Source: an uncultured Leucobacter sp. (lineage in GTDB: Bacteria > Actinomycetota > Actinomycetes > Actinomycetales > Microbacteriaceae). From it: a stretch of DNA of 15,663 nt. This document shows, piece by piece, positions 1 through 6,274 of the stretch. The DNA lies in NCBI GenBank assembly GCA_945952575.1, contig CAMFIY010000022.1:1-15663 (forward strand), written 5' to 3'. Positions within the stretch are counted from its first letter, which is position 1; each line of letters begins with the position of its first letter. The notes below the pieces were generated by a model that had not been told where the DNA came from, did no database searches, and saw only the letters and a program-made list of their open reading frames with translations. Both the position numbers and the translations under genes were made by a program.

Positions 1-461
1 CCTTCATGCTGTCGCGCGCCGCGATCCCGGCACTGCGCGGGGCGGCGAACCCCCACATCCTCTCCCTCTCACCGCCGCTCAACCTCAGCGAGAAGTGGCT
101 CGGCGCGCACACCGGCTACACGCTCGCGAAGTACGGGATGACGCTCGCGACGCTGGGCCTCGCCGCCGAGTTCGGCCGCGAGGGGATCGCTGCGAACACC
201 CTGTGGCCGCGGACCACGATCGCGACCGCGGCCGTGCAGAACCTGCTGGGCGGAGACCGGGTGATGTCGGCGTCGCGCACGCCGCAGATCTACGCGGATG
301 CGGCCTACGCCGTCCTCACCTCCCCGGCCGCCGAGCTGAGCGGGCAGACCCTGATCGTCGAAGACGTGCTGGAGTCCGCGGGCGTCACCGACTTCTCCGG
401 CTACGCGGCGGTGCCGGGCACGCCGGACAGCGCGCTGTTCCCGGACATCTTCCTCGACTAG
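1..461 (+). CDS. Short-chain dehydrogenase/reductase, HSDL2-like (3' part only)
   Basis: This is the C-terminal ~153 residues of a classical SDR; the start and the N-terminal TGxxxGxG nucleotide-binding motif lie before the window. The reading frame is already open at base 3, so the ATG at 6 is internal. Visible motifs are a Ser-containing strand (SLSPPLNL), the catalytic YxxxK as YTLAK (about residues 39-43 of the visible part), and the segment ANTLWPRTTIATAA after the active site. That combination is the signature of hydroxysteroid dehydrogenase-like protein 2 (HSDL2), whose members carry very similar S/YxxxK and NALWP-type segments. It should be a cytosolic NAD(P)-dependent oxidoreductase; the substrate cannot be told. 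There is no C-terminal SCP2 sterol-carrier domain, unlike animal HSDL2. The stop TAG (459-461) lies 10 bp from the stop of the convergent DUF2252 gene. Confidence 0.9.
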   Translation, partial: FMLSRAAIPALRGAANPHILSLSPPLNLSEKWLGAHTGYTLAKYGMTLATLGLAAEFGREGIAANTLWPRTTIATAAVQNLLGGDRVMSASRTPQIYADAAYAVLTSPAAELSGQTLIVEDVLESAGVTDFSGYAAVPGTPDSALFPDIFLD

Positions 462-471
462 ATCTCCGAGG

Positions 472-1893
472 CTAGGCCTTCGCTGCGAGCGAGGCGGCGA
501 AGGCCGCGTGATCGGCCCGCGACCGCTCCGCGTAGGCGTAGCCCCACTCGAGCAGCACCCTGCCGAGTCCCCGGCCGCGACCGACATACCCGCTGATGAT
601 CCCCGCGAGCGGGGTCTGGGCATGCGCACGCGCCAGCGTGACCGCGCAGGCGCGCGCGTAGGTCTCGAACGACTCGTCGTCCAACGTCTCCGCCTCGATC
701 CCGCCCTTCATGTCGTGGAACTGGCGGACGTAGAGATCGACCTCGCCGGCGCCGTCCACCTCCGCGCGCAGATAGCCGAGGAAGGGGTCGGACACCGCCT
801 GGAGCACCCGCTGCATGCCGACGACGCGCGAGCCCTCGCCGTGCCGCTGCACCAGTTCGGTCAGGACGCGCGGCTGCGGGATCCCCCCGTACTGCTCGAG
901 CACGCTGCGGTTCGCCTCCTTGGACTGCAGGACGAGCGCATGCGAGTCGCCGTCCTGGAGAAGCACCAGCGCGCAGCGCGTGCCGACGCTTCCGACGCCC
1001 ACGACGCGCCGGGCTGCGTCGCTCATCACGTAGTGGCGGAGCAGGAGGTGGATGTCCGGGCTCGCCGTCTCGAGGTACCTGGCCATGAGCCGGCGGAGCT
1101 GCGGCCTCACCGCGGGATCGATCGGCGTCATGGTCGGAGGCATCGACACGAAGCGCATCCGACCGGTCTCGTCCGCCACGGTGAGCTTGCGCGCCGCTCG
1201 CTCACCGGTCCGCTTGCGCGCCTGCTTGGTGGCCTTCTTGAGCACCTTGCGCGTCTGCGCGGACATGCCCGCGTAGCCGGCATCGGCGTCGAAGTGGGTG
1301 TAATAGCGATCCCGCGGGCTGAGCTGGACCGCACCCCGCAGCGCGGCGGCGTAGCTTCTGGCGGCCCCGAGCACGGCCGACTCGACGGCGGGCTGATCGC
1401 GCGAGCTCGCCTGGCCGGCGATGACGACGCTTGCGAGCATGCGCTTGAGATCCCACTCCCACGGTGCCCAGGCGGCCTCGTCGAAATCGTTCAGATCGAA
1501 CACGAGCGTGCGCTGCGGGGACGCGTAGAAGCCGAAGTTCGAGATGTGGGCGTCGCCGCAGGAGGGGACGAGCAGGCCGCTGTGCGCGACGGGCGCGAAA
1601 TCCGCTGCCATGATCGCCGCGGTGCCGCGATAGAAGGTGAACGGACTCTCCGCCATGCGCTCGGAGCGGAGGCCGACCAGGTCCGGCAACCTGGTCGTGT
1701 TCTGCTCGGCGATCAGCCCGATCGGATCCCGCTCCGCCACCGAGAGCTCGCCGAGCGCGCTCCGTGGCACTCGTCTGCGCAATCGCCTGCCGGCTTCGAG
1801 GCGTTCGCTCAGCGAATCGGGCACCGACCAATCCGCCTGGGTGAACGTGTCGGAGGAGGCGAGTGCGTTCATCGCGCGATCGGTCGTGCTCAT
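472..1893 (-). CDS. DUF2252 family protein
   Basis: This is a 473-aa protein of the DUF2252 family, which is widespread in actinobacteria and has no established biochemical role; its fold is distantly kinase/phosphotransferase-like. Visible conserved blocks are FYRGTAAIMAADF (~87-99), CGDAHISNFGFY (~112-123), FDLNDFDEA (132-140), WEWDLKRM (~145-152), a Lys-bearing LQSKEANRS segment in the middle, and VRQFHDMKGGIE towards the C-terminus. The HISNFG and DLNDFDE motifs resemble the catalytic and metal loops of aminoglycoside-phosphotransferase-like enzymes, but activity is unproven. No signal peptide or membrane segment is seen. I chose ATG 1893 because the frame upstream of it runs antisense into gluQ and has no family similarity. 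The hexamer CAGAAT sits 6 nt upstream on the minus strand with no Shine-Dalgarno, suggesting leaderless translation. GTG at 1899 is a less likely alternative. The gene is divergent from gluQ. Confidence 0.88.
   Translation of the reverse strand: MSTTDRAMNALASSDTFTQADWSVPDSLSERLEAGRRLRRRVPRSALGELSVAERDPIGLIAEQNTTRLPDLVGLRSERMAESPFTFYRGTAAIMAADFAPVAHSGLLVPSCGDAHISNFGFYASPQRTLVFDLNDFDEAAWAPWEWDLKRMLASVVIAGQASSRDQPAVESAVLGAARSYAAALRGAVQLSPRDRYYTHFDADAGYAGMSAQTRKVLKKATKQARKRTGERAARKLTVADETGRMRFVSMPPTMTPIDPAVRPQLRRLMARYLETASPDIHLLLRHYVMSDAARRVVGVGSVGTRCALVLLQDGDSHALVLQSKEANRSVLEQYGGIPQPRVLTELVQRHGEGSRVVGMQRVLQAVSDPFLGYLRAEVDGAGEVDLYVRQFHDMKGGIEAETLDDESFETYARACAVTLARAHAQTPLAGIISGYVGRGRGLGRVLLEWGYAYAERSRADHAAFAASLAAKA
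475..505. terminator. Hairpin at the convergent SDR/DUF2252 junction (candidate terminator)
   Basis: GGCCTTCGC (475-483) is perfectly complementary to GCGAAGGCC (497-505). Adding T484-G496, G485-C495 and C486-G494 gives a 12-bp stem with a 7-nt loop (487-493). It lies 13 nt after the stop of the plus-strand SDR and inside the last codons of the minus-strand DUF2252 gene. There is no U-tract, so this is a U-less hairpin of the kind proposed for high-GC actinobacteria. It is most useful to the SDR transcript. Confidence 0.45.
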
Positions 1894-1899
1894 GCTCAC

Positions 1900-1905
1900 A
1901 TTCTG
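1900..1905 (-). promoter_or_regulatory. Candidate -10 element for the DUF2252 gene
   Basis: Read on the minus strand this is TGCAGAAT: a CAGAAT hexamer with a TG one base upstream (extended -10 style), 6 nt before the ATG at 1893. No Shine-Dalgarno lies between them. The spacing fits transcription starting at or beside the ATG, i.e. a leaderless mRNA. No -35 element is convincing. Confidence 0.35.
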
Positions 1906-1915
1906 CACCCGATGC

Positions 1916-1921
1916 GAGAAT
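1916..1921 (+). promoter_or_regulatory. Candidate -10 element for gluQ
   Basis: TGCGAGAAT precedes the proposed gluQ start. The hexamer GAGAAT ends 6 nt before GTG 1928, the same geometry as the minus-strand element 10 bp away. This favours a leaderless gluQ transcript starting near the GTG. No good -35 is seen. Confidence 0.3.
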
Positions 1922-1941
1922 GAGGAGGTGATTTCCTCCTC
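1922..1941. repeat. Perfect 7-bp inverted repeat at the gluQ start
   Basis: GAGGAGG (1922-1928) and CCTCCTC (1935-1941) flank TGATTT. The left arm includes AGGAGGTGA (1923-1931 region), a full-length match to the anti-Shine-Dalgarno complement, but no ATG, GTG or TTG follows in frame at normal spacing. It may be an operator, a hairpin at the 5' end of gluQ mRNA, or chance. Confidence 0.5.
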
Positions 1942-2866
1942 CGAGCCGGGAGCCGGACGATACGCACCGAGTCCCTCGGGCGATCTGCACCTCGGCAACC
2001 TGCGCACCGCGATGCTCGCCTGGCTGTTCGCGCGCAGCACGGGCCGACGGTTCCTGATGCGCATCGAGGACGTGGATCGGGATCGGGACGCGGGTGCGGC
2101 GGAGGGGCAGCTGCAGGACATCGCGGCGCTCGGCGTCGATTGGGACGGGGCGCCGATCCTGCAGAGCAATCGGCGGGAGGCGCACGAGGCGGCGATCGTC
2201 GCGCTGCAGGCCGCCGGTCTCGTCTACGAGTGCACGTGCACCCGACGTGAGGTCCTCGAGGCGCCCAGCGCACCTCATGCCCCGCCCGGGGCCTATCCCG
2301 GCACCTGTCGGGATCGCACCCCCGAGGAGCGCGCCGAGGCGCGGAGGCGGATCGCGCCCCGGTCGCCTGCGCTGCGTTTGCGCGTGCCGGAGGGGGCGGG
2401 CGAATCCGGCTTCGAGGATCTCCTGATGGGGCGGGTCACCGGCCTCGTCGACGACCTGGTGCTGCAGCGCGGCGACGGCGCGATCGCCTACAACCTCGCA
2501 GTCGTCGTCGACGATGCGGCGATGGGGGTGGATCAGGTGGTCCGCGGCGACGATCTGGCCGCATCGACGCCGCGCCAGATCCTGTTGCAAGGCCTGCTCG
2601 GGTTGCGCTCGCCGCCACAGGTCGAGTACGCGCACGTTCCGCTCGTGCTCGGTCCGGCCGGTACGCGACTCGCCAAGCGCGACGGCGCGGTCACGCTCGG
2701 CGATCTCGCCGCGCTCGGAATCGGGGCCGGTCGGGTGCGCAGTCTGCTCGCCGGATCCCTCGGCCTCGCCTCCCCGGGCGAGCGCGTCACCATGCGCGCG
2801 CTGCTCGAACGATTCGATCCCGCAGCGCTGCCGCGGAGCCCGTGGGTGTGGCGCCCGGAGGACTGA
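1928..2866 (+). CDS. gluQ: Glutamyl-Q tRNA(Asp) synthetase
   Basis: This is a truncated class I GluRS paralogue that activates glutamate and attaches it to the queuosine base at position 34 of tRNA(Asp), a cytosolic tRNA modification. The HIGH-like signature is APSPSGDLHLGN (residues 13-24) and the KMSKS equivalent is RLAKRDG (~247-253, K250). Zinc ligands match the E. coli YadB pattern: C102, C104, Y123 and C127. The usual GluRS anticodon-binding domain is missing and the length (312 aa) is right for GluQ-RS. The start is uncertain. GTG 1928 is chosen because it lies just before the conserved N-terminus and 6 nt after a -10-like hexamer. ATG 1892 would add 12 residues and overlap the divergent gene's start codon. 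The gene converges on the GerW-family gene 19 bp downstream. Confidence 0.92.
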   Translation: MISSSEPGAGRYAPSPSGDLHLGNLRTAMLAWLFARSTGRRFLMRIEDVDRDRDAGAAEGQLQDIAALGVDWDGAPILQSNRREAHEAAIVALQAAGLVYECTCTRREVLEAPSAPHAPPGAYPGTCRDRTPEERAEARRRIAPRSPALRLRVPEGAGESGFEDLLMGRVTGLVDDLVLQRGDGAIAYNLAVVVDDAAMGVDQVVRGDDLAASTPRQILLQGLLGLRSPPQVEYAHVPLVLGPAGTRLAKRDGAVTLGDLAALGIGAGRVRSLLAGSLGLASPGERVTMRALLERFDPAALPRSPWVWRPED

Positions 2867-2885
2867 CGCCTGCCGAGCAGCCCCG

Positions 2886-3248
2886 CTACCGCTTCAGGGC
2901 GCGCACGACTCGCGAGAGCGCGCGCCCGGCGACCCATACGAATGGTACGCCGACGGCGAGCAGCGCGATGGTGTTCGGCTCGAAGCGGGTGCGACCGTCG
3001 CGGGTGACATAGGCGCCGACGGGGAACGCCGCGCCGCCGCCCGCACCGCCCTCTCCGCTCCCGTCGCCGCCGAGGCCGCTCTCGACGAGACCGGTGCCCT
3101 GGCCGCGGCCCTCGCCTGCGCCGAAGCCGTACCAGGCGCACGCCACCGGCACGATGGTGGTGCCGTCGAGATCGACGGGATCGCCGTAGGCGGCGTGCAC
3201 GCCGACGGAGGTGACGGTATCTGCAAGCTGTTTCGTGATGCTGGGCAT
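2886..3248 (-). CDS. GerW/YtfJ family small protein
   Basis: This is a 120-aa protein resembling the GerW (YtfJ) family. The N-terminal half has the family pattern: an amphipathic helix (ITKQLADTVTSVGVHAAYG), then GDPVDLDGTTIVPVACAWYGFGAGEG, matching the conserved GxPv...dGttviPVskv.fGFg.G motif. A Gly/Ser/Ala-rich linker follows, then a strand (VGAYVTRDG) and a C-terminal hydrophobic segment (TIALLAVGVPFVWVAGRAL) with a basic tail, possibly a membrane anchor. In Bacillus the relative is needed for spore germination; in non-sporulating actinobacteria the role is unknown. ATG 3248 is chosen because it lies 4 nt after the stop of the upstream hydrolase. An ATG at 3317 would overlap that gene by 65 nt and adds residues unlike the family. 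The two genes look co-transcribed. Confidence 0.8.
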   Translation of the reverse strand: MPSITKQLADTVTSVGVHAAYGDPVDLDGTTIVPVACAWYGFGAGEGRGQGTGLVESGLGGDGSGEGGAGGGAAFPVGAYVTRDGRTRFEPNTIALLAVGVPFVWVAGRALSRVVRALKR

Positions 3249-3252
3249 GAGT

Positions 3253-4122
3253 TCAGCGTACGCCTGTCTGCGCCGGACCGCCTGGATATCCCGGTTCCGG
3301 GCGCTTCGGCTCGACATGATCGCCGGAGGAGACGTGCTTGAGCCTGCGGATCACCCAGGGCACCAGATGCTCCTTGGCCCATACGGCGTCCCCCTTGCGG
3401 GCCTGACGCCAGGTCTGCGCTGGCAGCGGAGGAGGATCCAGCGGCGTGAGGCCGTGCGGCACGCCCAGCGCATCCAGCGCAGCCCGGGCGATGGTGTGAT
3501 GCCCGAGCGCATTGAGGTGCAGGCGATCGTCGGCCCAATAGCGCTGATCCTGGAGCTCCTCGAGCGCCCACTGGTCCACCACCACGCAGTCGTGGCGCTG
3601 CGCCACCTTGCGCACGTTCTCGTTGTAGATCGCGACCCGCCCGCGGATGCTGCGGAAGACCGGCTGGAATCCGGTGTCGACCCCGGTGAACACTATCGCG
3701 GTCGCTCCCGTCGAACGGATCCGCCGCAGCAGGTACTCGAGTTGCTCGGCGATGGCATCCGGGTCCCCGCCGGGCCGGATCACGTCGTTGCCGCCGGCGC
3801 TGACGCTCACGAGATCCGGGCGGAGATCCAGCGCGGGCTCCAGCTGCTCCTCGGTGACCTGGCGGATCAGCTTGCCGCGCACGGCCAGGTTCGCATACGC
3901 GAAGTCGCCGTCGTAGCCGCCCAGCACCTCGGCGAATCGGTCGGCCCAGCCGCGCAGGCCGCCCGGACTGTCTGCAGACGGATCGCCGAGACCCTCGGTG
4001 AAGGAATCGCCGATGGCGACGAAACGCTGCCACGGCAACTCGATCCGCGACTCTTCCGGTTCGACCGGCTCGGACACTGGCGACACTCCCGTCATCTCGA
4101 CTCGGCTGCGGGCGATGCCCAT
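3253..4122 (-). CDS. SGNH/GDSL hydrolase family protein
   Basis: This is a 289-aa SGNH-fold esterase/lipase-type hydrolase. Block I is AIGDSFTEG with nucleophile S40; block II is the NLAVRGK region (G83); block III is SAGGNDV (N112); block V is DDRLHLNALGH with catalytic D199 and H202. All four catalytic and oxyanion positions are therefore present, so an active enzyme is expected. The substrate is unknown; this family includes esterases, thioesterases and carbohydrate deacetylases. There is no signal peptide and no membrane segment, so it is probably cytosolic. The C-terminal ~70 residues are Pro/Arg/Lys-rich and family-variable. The start is ATG 4122, but ATG 4095 (nine residues shorter) is equally possible because neither has a strong ribosome site. 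It is divergent from the helicase (57 bp) and sits 4 nt upstream of the GerW-family gene. Confidence 0.9.
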   Translation of the reverse strand: MGIARSRVEMTGVSPVSEPVEPEESRIELPWQRFVAIGDSFTEGLGDPSADSPGGLRGWADRFAEVLGGYDGDFAYANLAVRGKLIRQVTEEQLEPALDLRPDLVSVSAGGNDVIRPGGDPDAIAEQLEYLLRRIRSTGATAIVFTGVDTGFQPVFRSIRGRVAIYNENVRKVAQRHDCVVVDQWALEELQDQRYWADDRLHLNALGHHTIARAALDALGVPHGLTPLDPPPLPAQTWRQARKGDAVWAKEHLVPWVIRRLKHVSSGDHVEPKRPEPGYPGGPAQTGVR

Positions 4123-4165
4123 CGGCGTCGGTACCTGATCCGCGGGCGCGCCCGAATAGTCCTAG

Positions 4166-4171
4166 TAGTCT
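4166..4171 (+). promoter_or_regulatory. Candidate -10 (TAGTCT) for the helicase gene
   Basis: TAGTCT fits the actinobacterial TANNNT -10 pattern and ends 8 nt before GTG 4180, so the transcript could start at or next to the start codon. A GAGG (4174-4177) lies too close to the GTG to be an ordinary Shine-Dalgarno. No -35 element is evident. Confidence 0.35.
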
Positions 4172-4179
4172 ATGAGGTC

Positions 4180-5985
4180 GTGAACGACTCGACGCCAGGC
4201 CTCCATCTGCCTGGCACGAGTGCCGCCGAACACCTCCCTCCGGCCTATCCCGAGCGCGCCGCGCACGGCACCGCGGGTACGCTGCGGGCCTGGCAGGAGG
4301 AGGCGATCCGCCTCTATCTCGAGCGGAATCCGCGCGACTTCCTCGCCTCCGCGACGCCGGGCGCAGGCAAGACCACCTTCGCCCTGCGCCTCGCATCCAT
4401 CCTGCGTGCCAACCGCACGGTCGAGCAGATCATCGTGGTCGCACCGACCGAGCATCTCAAGACGCAATGGGCCGACGCGGCTGCCCGAGCCGGTATCCGG
4501 CTGAACCCGAACTACTCGAACAGCGATCGCCTGAACTACGGCAGCCACTATCACGGCGTCGTCGTGACCTACGCGCAGATCGCGATGAAGCCGGTGCAGC
4601 ACAGGCTGCTCACCGAGCACGCGGACACGCTCGTGATCCTCGACGAGGTGCATCATGGGGGCGATGCGCTCAGCTGGGGTGAGGCGATCCGCGAGGCCTA
4701 CGGCACTGCGAAACGGCGCCTTTCGCTGACCGGAACCCCGTTCCGCTCCGACGACGCGACGATCCCGTTCCTCGACTACCTGCCGCAGCCCGACGGTACC
4801 AAGGTCTCGGCGACGGACTACGACTACGGCTACGGCAGGGCGCTGGCGGACGGCATCGTGCGCCCGGTCATCTTCATGGTCTATGCGGGGGAGATGCGCT
4901 GGCAGACCTCTGCGGGTGAGGAGATGCAGGCCCGCCTCGGCGAGGGCAACACCAAGGACATCACCTCGCAGGCCTGGCGCACGGCACTCGATCCGGCCGG
5001 GCAGTGGATCGCGAAAGTGCTGCACGCCGCGAACCGACGCCTCGCCGAGGTGCGGCAGCAGGTGCCCGACGCCGGCGGGCTCGTGATCGCGACGGATCAT
5101 GCGGCGGCGAAGGCCTACGCTGCCGTACTCGAGGAGATCACCGGGGAGCGGGTCGCCCTGATCCTCTCCGACGACGCGGGGGCGAGCGCCCGCATCGAGG
5201 AGTTCTCGCAGAGCGATTCGCGGTGGATGGTGGCCGTGCGAATGGTGTCCGAGGGGGTGGATGTGCCGCGCCTCGCCGTAGGCGTGTACGCGACGAGCTC
5301 GTCCACGCCGCTCTTCTTCGCACAGGCGATCGGGCGCTTCGTGCGCTCCCGGCGCCGCGGCGAAGTGGCGTCGGTCTTCCTGCCGAACGTCCCCGCGCTC
5401 ATGCAGCTCGCAGCGGAGCTGGAGAAGGAGCGCGGCCACGTGCTCGACGGGCCGGGCAGCGCGGAGGAGATGTGGGACGCCGAAGCCGCGGAACTCGCGG
5501 CCGCGGAGAAGGAGGACCGGGCCTCAGAGGAGCTGACCAACGAGTTCGCCTATGCGGCGATCTCCTCGGACGCCCACTTCGACCGCGCCGTGTTCGACGG
5601 CGCCGAGTTCGGCGGCTACGCGGAGGTCGAAAGCGAGGAGGAGCTCGAGTTCCTGGGCCTCCCCGGCGTGCTCGAGCCGCACGAGGTGCGCAAGGTGCTG
5701 ATGCAGCGACAGGCTCGGCAGGCGAAGCGCAGCGCGGTGAATCAAGGGATTCTCGAGCACGCGCCGGAGAAGGCGGAGGCGCCGGAGGCGCTGCATCGCA
5801 CCCTGGGGGAGCAGCGCCGGTTGCTGAACAGCCTGGTCGGCATGTTCGCCCGGGTGTCCGGCGAGCCGCACGGCGCGATCCATACCGAGCTGCGGCGCGT
5901 GTGCGGCGGCCCGGCGGTCGCCCAGGCCAGCGTGACGCAGCTCCAGCACCGGATCGAATTGCTCCGCCGACGGCTGAGTGCATAG
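4180..5985 (+). CDS. DEAD/DEAH box helicase, superfamily 2 (ResIII-type)
   Basis: This 601-aa protein has an N-terminal SF2 motor. A Q-motif-like LRAWQEEAI lies at ~35-43 and Walker A TPGAGKT at 59-65. Motif II is DEVHH (155-159), motif III LTGTPFRSD (from 183), motif V SEGVDVP (357-363) and motif VI QAIGRFVR (382-389, arginine finger region). All ATPase residues are intact. The layout resembles ResIII/XPB-like DNA-translocating helicases. Residues ~420-601 form a family-specific, acidic and partly helical tail with no domain I recognise. The enzyme should be cytosolic and act on nucleic acid, but its partners are unknown; no methylase, nuclease or defence gene sits beside it. GTG 4180 is chosen by homology onset and the -10-like element just upstream. 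An in-frame open stretch continues upstream, antisense to the hydrolase, and is not coding. Confidence 0.9.
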   Translation: MNDSTPGLHLPGTSAAEHLPPAYPERAAHGTAGTLRAWQEEAIRLYLERNPRDFLASATPGAGKTTFALRLASILRANRTVEQIIVVAPTEHLKTQWADAAARAGIRLNPNYSNSDRLNYGSHYHGVVVTYAQIAMKPVQHRLLTEHADTLVILDEVHHGGDALSWGEAIREAYGTAKRRLSLTGTPFRSDDATIPFLDYLPQPDGTKVSATDYDYGYGRALADGIVRPVIFMVYAGEMRWQTSAGEEMQARLGEGNTKDITSQAWRTALDPAGQWIAKVLHAANRRLAEVRQQVPDAGGLVIATDHAAAKAYAAVLEEITGERVALILSDDAGASARIEEFSQSDSRWMVAVRMVSEGVDVPRLAVGVYATSSSTPLFFAQAIGRFVRSRRRGEVASVFLPNVPALMQLAAELEKERGHVLDGPGSAEEMWDAEAAELAAAEKEDRASEELTNEFAYAAISSDAHFDRAVFDGAEFGGYAEVESEEELEFLGLPGVLEPHEVRKVLMQRQARQAKRSAVNQGILEHAPEKAEAPEALHRTLGEQRRLLNSLVGMFARVSGEPHGAIHTELRRVCGGPAVAQASVTQLQHRIELLRRRLSA

Positions 5986-6043
5986 GGCCTGTCGGAAGAC
6001 GCGCGGGCGGGCGCCCCGATTCGTGCGGAACCCGGATACGTGC

Positions 6044-6049
6044 TAAGTT
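6044..6049 (+). promoter_or_regulatory. Candidate -10 (TAAGTT) for tRNA-Leu
   Basis: TAAGTT lies in the 100-bp gap before the tRNA. It predicts transcription from about base 6056, immediately before a 25-nt hairpin (6057-6081) and 30 nt before the mature tRNA. TTCGTG (6020-6025) is a weak possible -35 at 18-bp spacing. This is a pattern-based guess. Confidence 0.3.
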
Positions 6050-6056
6050 GTTCTCT

Positions 6057-6081
6057 GTTCGCCGGAAGGAACCGGCGGAAC
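6057..6081 (+). other. Hairpin in the 5' leader of pre-tRNA-Leu
   Basis: GTTC-GCCGG (6057-6065) pairs with CCGGC-(G)-GAAC (6072-6081), giving 9 bp with one bulged G at 6077 and the loop AAGGAA. It ends 4 nt before the mature 5' end of the tRNA, so it would fill nearly the whole leader if transcription starts near 6056. Confidence 0.5.
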
Positions 6082-6085
6082 GTTC

Positions 6086-6170
6086 GCGCGGGTGGCGGAA
6101 TGGCAGACGCGCTAGCTTGAGGTGCTAGTGCCCGTATTAGGGCGTGGGGGTTCAAGTCCCCCTCCGCGCA
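6086..6170 (+). tRNA. tRNA-Leu (anticodon GAG)
   Basis: This is an 85-nt class II tRNA. The acceptor stem GCGCGGG (6086-6092) pairs with TCCGCGC (6163-6169, one G-U pair), with discriminator A6170 as expected for leucine. The anticodon stem CTAGC/GCTAG (6112-6116/6124-6128) encloses loop TTGAGGT, placing anticodon GAG at 6119-6121 (reads CUC and CUU). A long variable arm has stem GCCC/GGGC around GTATTA, diagnostic of Leu/Ser/Tyr tRNAs. The T arm is GGGGG-TTCAAGT-CCCCC. The 3' CCA is not encoded, so it must be added by CCA-adding enzyme, which is usual in actinobacteria. Confidence 0.97.
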
Positions 6171-6177
6171 CGCGAAC

Positions 6178-6210
6178 GAAGAGGCAGGATCGTGACGATC
6201 CTGCCTCTTC
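6178..6210. terminator. Long perfect hairpin terminator after tRNA-Leu
   Basis: The sequence is symmetric about base 6194. The arm 6178-6193 (GAAGAGGCAGGATCGT) is exactly complementary to 6195-6210, giving 14 or more usable pairs around a GTGAC loop. It begins 8 nt after the tRNA and ends 64 nt beyond the stop of the convergent HAD gene, so it can serve both strands. There is only a weak T-rich tail (TTCTGCGTTG), typical of high-GC terminators. Confidence 0.85.
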
Positions 6211-6274
6211 TGCGTTGTGGGGGCTGGCCGGCATCCGGTAGCGATAGTCGCAGGGCGCCTCCATCGGACTCATC

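Noticed and set aside
1894..2169. N-terminal extension of the DUF2252 protein
   Set aside because: It overlaps conserved gluQ sequence antisense, including the HLGN motif region, and is not family-like.
2851..2902. GCGCCC/GGGCGC inverted repeat at the gluQ/GerW-family convergent junction as a terminator
   Set aside because: The arms are only 6 bp with a 40-nt loop, which is not convincing as a terminator.
3211..4179. Upstream in-frame extension of the helicase
   Set aside because: It lies antisense to the well-supported SGNH hydrolase and lacks helicase similarity before GTG 4180.
4162..5439. 425-codon minus-strand open frame antisense to the helicase
   Set aside because: No domain; composition is typical of a shadow frame, and the helicase motifs on the other strand are complete.
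6086..6170. tRNA-Leu 3' end as a phage or genomic-island attachment site
   Set aside because: No integrase, no repeated tRNA 3' fragment and no composition shift nearby.
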